Of a stretch of 64,000 nt of DNA, positions 1 to 10,639 are shown piece after piece. Position 1 is the first letter of the stretch, and every line of letters starts with the position of its first letter. The stretch covers positions 98,471,057 to 98,535,056 of the forward strand of contig NC_045436.1 of assembly GCF_002776525.5 (NCBI RefSeq). Reading direction: 5' to 3'. Origin of the DNA: Piliocolobus tephrosceles (taxonomy: Eukaryota > Chordata > Mammalia > Primates > Cercopithecidae). The translations under genes were made by a program, and so were the position numbers. The notes under the pieces were generated by a model. The model saw only the letters and a program-made list of their open reading frames with translations, did no database searches and had not been told where the DNA came from.

Positions 1-111
1 TCTTCTCAAATAGAGACTTTTAAAGACTTCTCTTTGGAACTGTCTTCAGACATTTCTCTCTTTTCTTCTTGAGAAATTGCCATAGAGGAGAGCAATCACT
101 GGGCTTGGGTT

Positions 112-250
112 AGAGCAGTTCAAGGCCCCACATGGTTACTTATTAGTTGTATGACCCTGGGCAAGAAGCTTATCTTTAAGGACCTCAGTTTTCTTTCTGC
201 AAAATGAAAGGCTTCGACTAGATTACCTGAGACCTCTTCTAGCTTCTAGA
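112..250 (+). repeat. MIR-type SINE fragment
   Basis: Contains the tRNA-derived core signature of a 'tgaccctgggcaag' stretch followed by 'cctcagttttc', typical of MIR elements. Confidence 0.6.
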
Positions 251-854
251 AAGAAAAAAAGAGAAAAACTTCAATTCTTCTATCTGCTCTCTCCAGTTTC
301 TTGTTTTCACTCGTTCAATTTACTTTTGACCATACCCTGCTCTCTGGCAAGATCTTCGATGACCACCTAGCTGCCTGCTGTGCACTCCCCACTTTCACTT
401 CGTCGTGGTATTTCATATTAACGTTTCCTTTATTCCCTCAGATAGAAAGTTTATTCCCTTGGATAGAAAGGAATTGACTGATGCCGTGTAGTCACCCAGG
501 AAGAGTTTCTTATATTGTCATCGTAATTGCTTTCGAGAGAATGCTTGCAGATGTTTGCATAATCTAAAATGACAGGTATCCAGTGAAGTGCCAGTCTTCG
601 TGAATAATATTGAAACTTTTACAAGGTTTCTTCTCTTAAAATAGGATTCTTTAAACTGAGGACATTTTTATATTAATTCTACACAGTTTTACTTAGCAAA
701 TTCATATACCACTATTTTCAATAAATATTATCCTTATAACACTACATTTTAATACAAAGTTCTAAACCCCAAACCCAGCAAAGTTAGAAAAACATGAGAC
801 TTGCGGTCACAGACAAGTTTGAATTTGTGACTCTGATATTTTATTTTTCAGAGC

Positions 855-960
855 TTCAACTTGTAATCCCATGTCATGGCAATAATATTCCCTAGCTCCA
901 AGGATTGTTCTGAGAATTAAATGAAGCAATGGATATGACAGTTTTCAAAACAGCTGTTTC
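855..960 (+). repeat. MIR 3' fragment
   Basis: The stretch around 'gttctgagaattaaatga' matches the MIR 3' part (gtgaggattaaatga). Confidence 0.45.
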
Positions 961-2663
961 GTCTTCCCTGGCCATAGCCCCTGCACTCTTTTCTTGAGCA
1001 TTTATATTCTAACAAAGCATATGCACCATAATTACAAACATATTTATATTTTCATTTTAAAAACATTATTTTGGACAAAAGTAGGCAATTCACAACAGTA
1101 GCATTAATATACTTTCAACTTCGGTGTTTTTTTTCTTCTTCTTTTTTTTTCTTTTTTCTTATTTGCCTCCCGGCTCTCCAAAAATATTCCCCTTTTTAAA
1201 AAATAAGTAGGATAATAGCAATTTTCATGAAAACCCCTATAAACATGTCTAGATAATTAAAAAAAAAAACAGCTCTGATAGATGCAAGCAGAATTTATAC
1301 ATCAATCTTACTGTGCTCTCTCTTTTGTTTGGGAATCAACTCTATGGCAATGATTCAAATCATTCTGTGGCATTCTCAAATCATTCTCATTATTATTCAA
1401 CATACACTTAAGGTGCCTTGGAGCCATTTGAGAGAAGAGACAACCATGTAAACAAATCATTACAATGTCTTATGATGACTGTTACAATATGCAGAGAGAC
1501 TACCTAACTCTTCCTGGGGGAATTGAGAAGAGTTCAAAGAAGGACTGCTTGAGCTGAATCTTGAAGGAGAAGCAGTTTTCTTCATATAGAAGACAGGATA
1601 AGGGATTCCAGTTAGAAGGCAAAGCTTCAGCAAAGACATGAGAGAGATGGCACAATAGGACAGGGGAAAAGCTTGGTGTGGAGAGGCTGGGAGGGAAAGT
1701 AGCCAGAGTGGAGGCTGTCCAGGTTGGCTGGGATCAGACTGCAAAGTCCTATGTGTCACTTGCACTCCACCCCCAGGGCAAAGGGAAGTCAGTATCATTG
1801 ATATCTGCAAAGTCATAGTCTTCCCCCAGCCATGTTATTGGCATTTTCAAAAGTACTCAAACACAAAGAGAATCAGGTTCTTTACAGAGCAGTATGAGAA
1901 TTTTAATAGGAAAGGAACACCATGCAATGAGAATGAACTGTTCTTAGACAAACCCCATCAAAAAAAAATCTGAGATCACAAGTTGGTCTCTAATACAGTG
2001 GCAGATACTATAGACCAGTAAACTCAACAATTCCAATCCCCTTCTTACTTGCTTTTCTATTAATATTAATATACGGTCTTGAGGTGGAAAAGTGAAAATT
2101 CCTAGACTGCCTTACAATTTGTTTTGCCATGTGCTCTAAATTCAGCAAAGCAGCACACCTCTGGGAGACTCTGGTCAGCCTGGTGGCAGAGATGATTCTC
2201 CTGGGGGAGAAAGGTGGTGACTTCTGGTGGAATGGTACTGCATGGGGAATGTTCATCTTCATGGAACACATACTCCCAAGTCTGGTTCTCTGCCTTTTTC
2301 TGATGTTTTGTTTGCTTCCTGATACCCTTTAACAAATCCCTTTCCACTAGAGGGTACTGTTACCAGCAAAGGAACACTCACCAAACCATATCACAGAAAA
2401 GCATGCCTTGAATTTGGTCCTGGACCTGACAAACTAAAACCAAAAGTAAAAGCCATTTGTTGGGGGCAAAAATGTTTATCTAAAATAAACAAAGATAAAC
2501 TCCCTATTATATGGGTAGAATTGTAATGGCTACGGTCCCTAAAGCACCGTGCTGGATGGTGCACCTATATAAGCTCACTATTAGGAGCCCTATCACCACC
2601 CCACAGCCCCTGTCCTAGTTACAGGACATTAATAATTCTTAACTCTCAGTCTCCAGACCAGTG

Positions 2664-2897
2664 TCCTCAACCAAGGGCGATTTTGTCCCTAAAATAGGAC
2701 ATCTGGCAATGTCTGGGACATTTTTGGTTGCCACAACTCCCAGAAGGTTGGGGGAGGTAGTACAGGCATCCAGTGGATAGAGACCAAGGATGCTACTAAA
2801 TATCCCACAAGGCACAGGATGGCACCCTGCTACCCTCCCCCAACAAAGAATTCGTTGGCCCCAAAGGTCAATAGTGCTGAAGTTGAAAAACCCTGCT
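2664..2897 (+). mobile_element. MER5A-type hAT-Charlie fossil
   Basis: Recognisable runs include 'gacatttttggttg', 'tggatagagaccaaggatgc' and 'gttgaaaaaccctg' in the expected order for MER5A, a non-autonomous hAT element. It shows no coding content. Confidence 0.75.
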
Positions 2898-2959
2898 GCA
2901 GAGAGCAGTACGCCCAGCTGTAATTACTTCTCCACACTTACTAATGTGCTATGTCGCTT

Positions 2960-3420
2960 TCTAAAATGTGCATACATTGGATTGTGACCCTTCCCAGATT
3001 AAATCACTTCAGTGGTACTCTACTGCCCTTACAATAAAGTCTAAATTCCTTAAAATGATCCTACATTTCTCCACCAGTGGCATCTCTCACCATTCCCATG
3101 CTACTCCCCAGCCATGCCAAATGTCTTGCAGATCCTGAAAAGTACCGCCTTCCAGTCCCAGCAAACTGCTTCCTGACCTGGCCAATTTTCACTCATGTTT
3201 CAAGGCATTCCCTCCAGGAAGGAGCCCTTCCACCCTAAGTCTTGTTTAGGCGCCCCTGCCATGTGCTTCCATACCACCCTCTACTTCCTTTACAATAGTA
3301 CTTCCCCCCAAAATTGTCATTGTTAATTTATTTAGTGCATCTCTCACAAAGTAAACACTATGAGGACTGAGATTAGGCTTATTTTATTCAATGTCATATT
3401 ACCACAATTATTTTGTTCAT
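2960..3420 (+). repeat. L2 LINE 3' fragment
   Basis: The order of 'caataaagtctaaattcctt', a C-rich middle and 'aggaaggagcccttcc' follows the L2 3' region. It is ancient and strongly diverged. Confidence 0.6.
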
Positions 3421-3442
3421 CAAATAAATCTGTTAAATTTGT

Positions 3443-3742
3443 GGCTGGGTGCAGTGGCTCATGTCTGTAATTTCAGCACTTTGGGAGGCCAAGGCAGGAG
3501 GATGGCTTGAGGTCAGGAGATCGAGACAGCACTGGGCAACATAGTGAGACCCCATCTTTACAAAAAAAATTTAAAATTAGCTGGGCATGGTGGAGCATAC
3601 CTATAGTACTAGCCACTTGGGAATCTGGGGCAGGAGGATCATTTGAGTCCGTGAGTTCAAGGCTGCAGTGAGCTATAATCTCGTCACTGCAATCCAGCCT
3701 GAGCAACAAAGCAAGATCCTGTCCCTTAACAACAAAAAAAAG
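3443..3742 (+). repeat. AluJ
   Basis: Full-length Alu with an old right arm (ggctgcagtgagctataatc) typical of AluJ and a short A-rich tail. Confidence 0.9.
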
Positions 3743-4192
3743 TGTTAGTATACAGCACTAGCTTTACAAAAACACAATGAATAGGCATAAATGGAGATAT
3801 GATAATGTGAGCAACACAAAGCAAGTTAGCACTGGCCAGATCTACAGTGGAACACATACTTCAAGGAATCACAACAAGTTTGCTTGTGTCTGTCAGGAGA
3901 CCAATAAAAGGATCACTAAAAGGTTAGACAAGACACATGAAGACTGAAGATTAAGGTATCTAAGGTTATTCAGCAGAATATAATCAGAGATATAAGAGGT
4001 GGGGTAATTTAGTGAAAGTCTTAAATAATTAAACCAAAACACCATAATATGCATAGAAAGGTATATTTGCAGAGAGTATAATAGCCTGGTTATTCACCTG
4101 ATATTTAATATCCATTAAGCAAGGAGAAATAAGTTTACATTAAAGTGTGAAGGATTTAATCCAACAAAGACAGCTTTTAAAAACACTGGTAA

Positions 4193-4355
4193 GGCCAGGT
4201 GCCGAGGCTAAATCCTATAATACCAGCACTTTGCGAGGCCAAGGCGAGAGGATCACTTGAGCTGAGGAGTTCAAGACCAGCCTGAGAAATACAGGGAGAC
4301 CTCATCTCTACCAGCTACTCGGAAGCTAGGCAACAGAGCAAAACCCTGTCTCAAG
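4193..4355 (+). repeat. Alu with large internal deletion
   Basis: The Alu left arm joins directly to the end of the right arm (ctcatctctaccagctactc), with about 130 bases of the middle missing, then a degenerate AT-rich tail. Confidence 0.75.
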
Positions 4356-4566
4356 TAAATAAATTAATTTAATTTAATTAAATATTGGTAAATACCAGAG
4401 TGTTCTGCTAATGAGTGCTACAGTTTGTCATTCACTTCATTGAATAAACATTTATAATTAGCTCAATTTAACCATTCCAGTGTATACATATTTCAAAACA
4501 ATCTGTTGTACATAATATATATGTATATATAGTTTTTTATTTGCCAATTAAAAAAAATTTTTTTAA

Positions 4567-4849
4567 GGCCGGGCGCGGTGGCTCAAGCCTATAATCCCAG
4601 CACTTTGGGAGGCCGAGACGGGCGGATCACAAGGTCAGGAGATCGAGACCATCCTGGCTAACCCGGTGAAACCCCGTCTCTACTAAAAAATACAAAAAAC
4701 TAGCCAGGCGAGGTGGCGGGCGCCTGTAGTCCCAGCTACTCCGGAGGCTGAGGCAGGAGAATGGTGTAAACCCGGGAGGCGGAGCTTGAAGTGAGCTGAG
4801 ATTCGGCCACTGCACTCCAGCCCAGGAGACAGAGCGAGACTCCGACTCA

Positions 4850-4880
<31 letters not shown>
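4567..4880 (+). repeat. Young AluY, Old World monkey type
   Basis: Begins GGCCGGGCGCGGTGGCTCAAG, has ACTAGCCAGGCGAGGTGG in the middle and ATTCGGCCACTG in the right arm, then a long pure A tail. These are the cercopithecoid AluY diagnostic differences. T/A-rich flanks (attttttaa) look like the target duplication. Confidence 0.93.
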
Positions 4881-4885
<5 letters not shown>

Positions 4886-5255
4886 TTAAAGCAGTCATGA
4901 GTGCCTTCTCTGCTCCAGGAACATCTACTATAGGAACATCTATTATAACACAGTATGGCAAATAGTATAGAGGCCTGTAAAAGTATTAGAACACAAAAGT
5001 AGAATTCAAATTAGATTTGCATGGTATAAAAAATCCCTCTGGCTCAGGACTTGATGGTTTGGAAAAAGGCAGTATTGGAGACACGGATAATAGTTACATG
5101 ATCATTTTAGTAATCTATGTGAGAGATGGCTGGATTGAACAAAAAGAGTGACAGGAGAATGGAAAGGAGAAAGCAGGTAGGAAACCTGTTTACAATCACT
5201 CCAAAAAGATTTGGGAGACCAACTGCATTGGAGGAGGTAAAAACGAGGGAGAGGT

Positions 5256-5563
5256 TTTTTTGCTTGTTTGTTTGTTTGAGAGAGTCTCACTCTGTTCCCC
5301 AGGCTAGAGTGCAGTGGCATGATCTTGGCTCACTGCAACCTCCATCTCCCTGGTTCAAGAGATTCTCATGCCTTAGCCTCCCAAATAGCTGAGATTACAA
5401 GCATGTGCCACTACGCCTAGAAAAATTTTTTTTTCTATTTTTTTAGTAGAGATTGGGATTCACCATGTTGGCCAGGTCAGTCTCAAACTCCGGGCCTTAA
5501 GTGATCCACTTGTCTTGGTCTCCCAAAGTGCTAGGATTACAGGCGTGAGCCACCACACCCCAC
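5256..5563 (-). repeat. AluS-type element
   Basis: Reverse-oriented full Alu running from a T/G-rich tail through GAGTCTCACTCTG to a degraded head. It lies just left of the L2 remnant. Confidence 0.88.
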
Positions 5564-5754
5564 CAAGTTTGTTTTTGTTTTTGTTTTTGTTTTAAATAAA
5601 GTTTCTGGTGTGGATCACCAAATAAGTGATGCTAATGAGTGAGATCTGAAATGCCAGAAAACATAGGCTTCCACGATGAATATGGAATTGTTTTGGGTAT
5701 GGTGATTGTGATATGCCTCAACAAAGGTGGACAACTGGAAATATGGGTCTAGAG

Positions 5755-5968
5755 CAAGCACTTCCAACCCACGGCCCACATGTGGCCCAGGACAGCTTTG
5801 AATGTGGCCCAATACAAATTTGAAAACTTTCTTAAACCATTATGAGATCTTTTTGATTTATTTATTTTTTTTTTAGCTCATCAGCTATTGTTAGTGTACT
5901 TTATGTGTGGTCCATGACAATTCTTCTCCCAGTGTGGCCCAGGAAAGCCAAAAGACTGGATACTCCTG
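5755..5968. mobile_element. Non-autonomous hAT element with intact 8-bp target duplication
   Basis: The element begins CAAGCACTTCCAA and ends ...TACTCCTG, imperfect inverted ends with the hAT CA...TG termini. It is flanked on both sides by gtctagag (5747-5754 and 5969-5976). The interior holds repeated 'gtggccca' motifs typical of one ancient hAT family whose name I cannot fix. Confidence 0.75.
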
Positions 5969-6167
5969 GTCTAGAGCTTAGGAGAGGCATCTGGGCTGGA
6001 GAAATAGATCTGAGAGACAAGCACTTTCTGTGAATGATCCAGCTTAGGGAAAAATCTACAGCGTGGGAGAACAGTGGTGAAGATGGAACATGGAGGGAGA
6101 AACAGCAACACTTAAGGGTCATGTAGAACCCCTTCCAAAGAAATGTCCAGAAAGCAACCAAAAAAAA

Positions 6168-6464
6168 CGGGCACAATGGTTTACACCCATAATCCCAGCA
6201 CTTCGGGAGGCGGAGGCAGGTGGATCACTTGAGGTCAGGAGTTCGAGACCAGCCTGGCCAACATGGTGAAATCCCATCTCTACTAAAAATACAAAAATTA
6301 CCCGGGCATGGTGGCGGGCGCCTGTAATCCCAGCTACTCAGGAGGCTGAGGCAGGATAATCACTAGAACCTAGGAGGCGGAGGTTGCAGTGAACTGAGAT
6401 CGCACCACTGCACCCCAGCCTGGTGGACCAAGGGAGACTCCACCTCAAAAAACAACAACAAAAG
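6168..6464 (+). repeat. AluS
   Basis: Full-length Alu with a short complex tail (aacaacaacaaaa), inserted in the L2 remnant. Confidence 0.9.
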
Positions 6465-7804
6465 GATAGTGTCATTGAAACCAAAGGAGAAAAGAGTTTC
6501 ATAACAATAAGAGTGGTAAACAGTGTCAAATACAAAAGAGGACAAGACAGCACAACATCTTCTGCTTGAGAAACAGGACACCGATAGTCCTGGTCAGGGA
6601 AGTGGAAGTATGGATGGGGTGACAAACTATGGAGTGTCAACTATGCTGAGCCATGGAGGGAAGGAGAGGTAAATGTGGAGATCACCAAGCATAGTGAGTA
6701 CTTTCTCAAGAAGATGGCTGTGAAGAGGGAAGGGTGAACAATACAAAGTGTTATACTTAGGTGTGTATGCAGTTTGTTTTTTGTCTTCTTGAGAGATACG
6801 GGTATGAATCCTGGTGCTACTACTTGCTATCTGTGACCTTAGACAAGTCACATGACACCACGACACCAGACACTCAGTTTTTTTACCTGCAAAAATAACT
6901 TACTTCATAGCATTGTATGAGGATTAAATAAGACAGTACAGGGAAAGCTTTTAGGGCCAGACCTCCATAGATCACAAAAAAGAATAATTTATAATTATCT
7001 TCATAAATAAATGCTGAGGAGAAATGAACCACCAGATAGAAAGTGGAGGGGTTAATGGTTTCTACAGGATCCAGTGAGGCAAGATTATAAACGTTCTAGA
7101 GAGAACTGTCCTGAACAAGAAGAGGGAGGCTTCATCTGGACATCTTTAAAATCTGGGGAGGAATAAATCATAAGAGTGACTTTCCACAGGTAATTCACAA
7201 TCTCAGAGCATCTTCTGCAGCATACTCTGTGTGGCTGCTAACATCAAGCCCCGCTACAGGGAGTCCTTACCCCTTGCTGACTTTGTACTATATACATTCT
7301 ACCTAGCACAGCCTGGATGCCAGTTATCTGAGCTAGTTCCAGTGAGTCCTAAGAGTTACTCATTGATTTATACAAGGTCCATTTGTATAAAGGATTGTAC
7401 AAAGAATTATCCTCACATATAACTGATGGACAGATTTATCTAGGGCCAATCCTAGATAAGGATATGCAAATTTAATTCATTTATAAATGTAATTCTTTTT
7501 TTATTCAATGATGACAATAACCTTATACCACTAATTAACAGCAAGAACAAGACTCACAGTAAAAATAAAACAGGAAGTGTTTGTTTTAGTCTATAATTAA
7601 AAACCAAACTTGTATTCCATGCAATAACCAAACTAGTGATGTGGAGTTCTGCTATGAGAGCTTTTTCCAAATGATCCTGTAATCTCAAGCCATTTCATTA
7701 TATAATGATCATTCAATGCTTTCAAATCTCCTCTTTCAGAACACCTTACGTCTCTGAGCCTGAGAACTAAATAATCACATACAAGTCAAAATAACACACT
7801 TTAC
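6465..7804 (-). other. SEC24D: SEC24D intron 2, part next to the coding exon
   Basis: Contains the end of the L2 remnant and a MIR copy at about 6796-6940. The remainder is AT-rich sequence without recognised features. A short plus-strand frame at 7231-7422 has no recognisable product. Confidence 0.5.
6796..6940 (+). repeat. MIR
   Basis: Shows 'gaatcctggtgctact', 'ctgtgaccttagacaagtca' and 'gtatgaggattaaata' in MIR order. Confidence 0.75.
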
Positions 7805-7922
7805 CTGTTGGAGATGCTGTGTGCGACGGATCCCCATAGTGCCCATAATGAGGTGGCGAAAGGCCTATTCCAGGCTGAGGCTGAGAATATGGGGGTGTAG
7901 CCACGTAACCTTGTTGACTCAT
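7805..7922 (-). CDS. SEC24D: SEC24D first coding exon (N-terminal 39 codons plus one base)
   Basis: Read on the minus strand, an ATG at 7922-7920 opens 39 codons beginning MSQQGYVATPPYSQP, followed by a Pro/Tyr/Gly/His-rich stretch ending SHTASPT. I recognise this as the N-terminus of SEC24D, an adaptor of the COPII inner coat that selects cargo at endoplasmic reticulum exit sites together with SEC23 and SAR1. The exon ends CAG followed by GTAAAG, a good donor, after the first base of codon 40 (phase 1). The ATG has A at -3, a favourable Kozak position. Only the disordered Pro/Gly-rich N-terminal tail is encoded here; the zinc-finger, trunk, beta-sandwich and gelsolin domains must lie left of the window. 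The next exon was not found in 1-7804, so intron 2 is longer than 7.8 kb. No frame damage is seen. Confidence 0.93.
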
Positions 7923-7963
7923 TATGAAAATATCATTCCAAAGGATAAATGTACAAAAGAACT
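7923..7963 (-). other. SEC24D: SEC24D exon 2, 5'UTR part, with its splice acceptor
   Basis: Upstream of the ATG the exon continues for 41 bases to 7963. The preceding intron ends in a pyrimidine-rich tract and TTGCAG (reverse complement of 7964-7969), a textbook acceptor. The ATG is the first one inside this exon, which supports the start choice. Confidence 0.85.
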
Positions 7964-8899
7964 CTGCAACAGAGAAACAAGAAACATGTTACCAAGAGAG
8001 TTTTAGTCACTTAAAGCTATTAAAAATATAAACACTGTTAATACATGTTTATGATGGTTTGAAGAAAAGTACATTTATCAGGTACATGAGAAATCTTTGT
8101 ATTATACAATGTATCATTATCCCCTAAAAAGGGTCTAACCATAGCTCTCTGAAATTCAGTAAATCACTTCAATAATTCTGGGCAAATACTCAAGCATGAG
8201 ACTTGAATAACAGCTCCCAACCACTTTTTTAACGGAAGCCTGAAGCATTTTGCAGATAGTCTCTCATAAGTGTTCCTATGATTTTGTGCTTTTGGTTTCC
8301 ATGGTCACATTTCAGCACAGAGCACACCATGCCATTCAATTGACTGACCACCATAACTGCCAGTAGTCTGCAATCAGATGTTTTATGACTTATGTCTTTT
8401 TAGTGCTCCTCTAATTAGTTATTTTAATCTAGTCATTAAGACAAAGAGAAATCATAGTCCAACAAACATAGCAACAGATAAAGTTGATAATAGGCTTATT
8501 TTATGAGTCATAATTAGACCAAGTCAGGTGGTCACTATAACCACTTGAGTATTGTCAGTGGTTTTTCAAAGGCGACAGAATTTCTTTCTAATTTAAATGA
8601 TATCACATCTCTAAGAACATATGCACCTATATTTAAGGGACTAAGGAAAAAAAGTGTAATTTTGTAAGTGTGTAGGCACACACATCACAAATATAACAGA
8701 CTCATCTTGATTCTTTTTTTTAATCTTGATTCTAATCAGAACCCAATTTTGCTTTAAATTTTCCATTTTTTCCAGGTTTTAACAAAATAAGAGATATTTC
8801 ACAGGACTGATGATTTAAAAAAAAAAATTTTTTAAATATGGCAGAAAATGCTTTGAATCCTGGCAAGAGAAGTGTGTTTTCATTCTATATCTGCCATAC

Positions 8900-8970
8900 T
8901 TAACTGTGTGACATGGAATGAGCTGAAGAACCTCTCTAAGCCTCAGTTCCTTCTTTTGGGAAATGAAGCC
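8900..8970 (+). repeat. MIR fragment
   Basis: 'taactgtgtgacatgg' followed by 'aacctctctaagcctcagtt' is the MIR central core. Confidence 0.65.
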
Positions 8971-9535
8971 TTTTCAGATTTCCACTGATTCTACAATTTA
9001 TCTCCAGTTTATTTGCCCCATACAGGCATATTCTTCCTTTTGTTCTTTTATTTGCTACAATTTAAGATAAGAGATCGGTGTTACCTGCTAAGACTTAGAA
9101 TCTGTCTATACTCAAGAAATAACATCTCAAATTTAAAATGTGAAGCCTAAAATTTGTGATTTGATTTTGTTTCCATATTAAACTATAAGTTTCCAAAATA
9201 AAAGCAACCATGTAAAAATATTGTGAGATCACTTCCTTCTGGGAAGAGGAGAACTGAAAAAGAGGAGAGAGGCAGGCAAAGGCCTTCTGGTCCACTTTGT
9301 TCCTGACAACCCTTTTTTCCTCCTCCCACTTAGCAGAGAGAGACGTGGCAGCCTGAGCTTTGGTCAAGCTCATCCAACCAAGAGCACTTAGGAAGTCAGC
9401 ACGAACACACCTAAGTAGCAGCCTGTTGCTGAGTGACAGAAAAGAGAGGCTGAGATGGTCACTCCAAAGAACAGGAAGCCAGGTCCCTCTGAACTGGTAC
9501 TGAGAGGAATCAGCTTCCTCACGCTACCCAGTTTG

Positions 9536-9543
9536 CCACGTCA
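9536..9543 (-). promoter_or_regulatory. Second UPRE-like motif TGACGTGG, in intron 1
   Basis: This copy sits 0.8 kb from the promoter copy and shares its surroundings: both are embedded in the same 13 bases, TGCCACGTCAAAC on the plus strand (9534-9546 and 10346-10358). It lies in non-repeat intron 1 sequence. Confidence 0.4.
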
Positions 9544-10347
9544 AACTTCCTCACACAGAGCACCAAGTTAAAGAAACCTGACTCAGCTTCAAGCGGCGAC
9601 ATGGCAGAAAGCCACTTGGCATAAGCAGGCCTAGGATCAAAATCTGGGGAGCCCCAATCCCAGAACGGCCCCCTGGCTCACTGTCACCCAGCAACTCTAG
9701 CCAAGGTGCACTTCTAACCCTGGAACAAGTTCGTATTTGGCCAGATCAGTTTCACTATTCGGATGTCCCGAAGCTTTAAGATATAGTTGCCATTTTCACC
9801 ATGAATACATCCAACATTCCCTTCCTTCAAAAAAGGAAATAAAGTTGATAAGGAGACGAGAAAACCGCTGTCAATGACATTCGAATGGTGGTCACTGAGG
9901 ATCCTAACTAGGCAATTTCTGCATCCCAAGGCAAAAGGTGGGGGCGGGTAAAAAATGCCCACGCCCACCTCCTTCTCCCCCATCCCGCCCGCCCCACTAT
10001 TAAACTGCACTAAAAGGCTAAAGGAACAAAGAATGAGGTCTTCTCCCGCCGCCCCTGCCTCAGGTGAGCACCCGGTCTCCCGCCTTGTCCCCGGGCCGGG
10101 CGCGGCAACCCGCTCCGCTGCGCCTGGGCAGGGGCTGTCCCGCCGGAGCGCGTCCGCTGGTGCGAGGCTTTACCTGCTCCCGCTCCCGCACCCCGCTGGC
10201 TTCGGAGCGCTGGCGGCTCTGCGTCTACTGCCGGCAGCCCTCGGTGGCCCGGCTCCCGGTGCGGCCGCTTCTCCCCCGAGCCTCTTACCCGGCCGGCGTC
10301 CCCTCAGCCTGGTCTCACGCTCAGAGTTGCAGCTGGGCTGGGAACTG

Positions 10348-10355
10348 CCACGTCA
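10348..10355 (-). promoter_or_regulatory. UPRE-like motif TGACGTGG in the SEC24D promoter
   Basis: The minus strand reads TGACGTGG, the core bound by XBP1, ATF6 and CREB3-family bZIP factors. SEC24D and other COPII genes are known secretory-stress targets. No CCAAT lies nine bases away, so this is a UPRE-type rather than an ERSE-type site. Function is inferred. Confidence 0.5.
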
Positions 10356-10415
10356 AACCCTCTCCCGGCCGCGCGCCCCCAGCGCCGGGCTTGGACCCGC
10401 CGCCGCGCTCCCGCC

Positions 10416-10427
10416 TGCGCACGCGCA
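10416..10427. promoter_or_regulatory. NRF1 motif TGCGCACGCGCA
   Basis: A perfect match to the palindromic NRF1 consensus inside the CpG island, near the expected transcription start. Confidence 0.6.
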
Positions 10428-10444
10428 CAGCTACCGGCCGCCGC

Positions 10445-10454
10445 GGGGCGGGGC
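10445..10454. promoter_or_regulatory. Sp1/KLF GC box GGGGCGGGGC
   Basis: A consensus GC box at the right side of the CpG island, 18 bases from the NRF1 motif. Confidence 0.6.
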
Positions 10455-10639
10455 CACCGGACTGGGCCAGCGACCCGCCGAGCGACCTCCCACTTTTCGC
10501 TTTTTGCCTTTTTCCGGTTTTTTTGTGTTTTGGTTTTCTTTTTCCCGTCTTTTCTTTACCCTCCCCCTACAGGTCAAAGCCTTTAACGTCGTGGCTAAAT
10601 CAGAACCGTATTTTCTCCGCGCAGCCCGGTAGGAAGGAG

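Larger units (their letters stand above)
1..2660 (-). other. SEC24D: SEC24D intron 2, mostly unique sequence
   Basis: Introns have no reading-frame evidence; the assignment follows from lying 3' of the coding exon. MIR-like stretches are visible at about 112-250 and 855-960 (plus strand). The rest, including several short open frames at 1.5-2.3 kb, shows no recognisable gene or repeat. Confidence 0.6.
5597..6640 (-). repeat. L2-type LINE coding-region remnant, interrupted by a hAT element and an Alu
   Basis: Segments such as 'gctggagaaatagatctgag' read in reverse as the decayed reverse-transcriptase region of L2. The body is split by the hAT element at 5755-5968 and the Alu at 6168-6464. No open frame survives. 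Confidence 0.5.
7964..10173 (-). other. SEC24D: SEC24D intron 1
   Basis: Bounded by the two splice signals above. The left 1.5 kb is AT-rich with a MIR fragment near 8900-8970. The right 0.8 kb rises in GC towards the island and carries the second TGACGTGG motif. No coding sequence was recognised. Confidence 0.7.
10174..10440 (-). other. SEC24D: SEC24D non-coding exon 1 (right edge not resolved)
   Basis: On the minus strand GAGCAG followed by GTAAAG gives a strong donor with the last exon base at 10174. It lies in the CpG island 2.2 kb upstream of the coding exon. A second plausible donor lies 114 bases further upstream (CCGG followed by GTAAGA, near 10288), so alternative first exons are possible. 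The transcription start cannot be fixed from sequence. I place it between the donor and the NRF1/GC-box cluster at 10416-10454, so the right coordinate is an estimate. Confidence 0.6.
10030..10480. promoter_or_regulatory. SEC24D: CpG island promoter of SEC24D
   Basis: About 450 bases are very GC-rich and dense in CpG, in sharp contrast to the AT-rich, CpG-poor flanks. No TATA box is evident, as is usual for a housekeeping secretory gene. Visible motifs are an NRF1-type palindrome at 10416-10427, an Sp1 GC box at 10445-10454 and a TGACGTGG element at 10348-10355. Because of the GC content, plus-strand reading frames run open across the island; I do not regard these as genes. Confidence 0.85.

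Noticed and set aside
1..7804. Further SEC24D coding exons
   Set aside because: I looked on the minus strand for the expected Pro/Gly/Gln-rich continuation after SPTG with an acceptor in the right phase and saw none.
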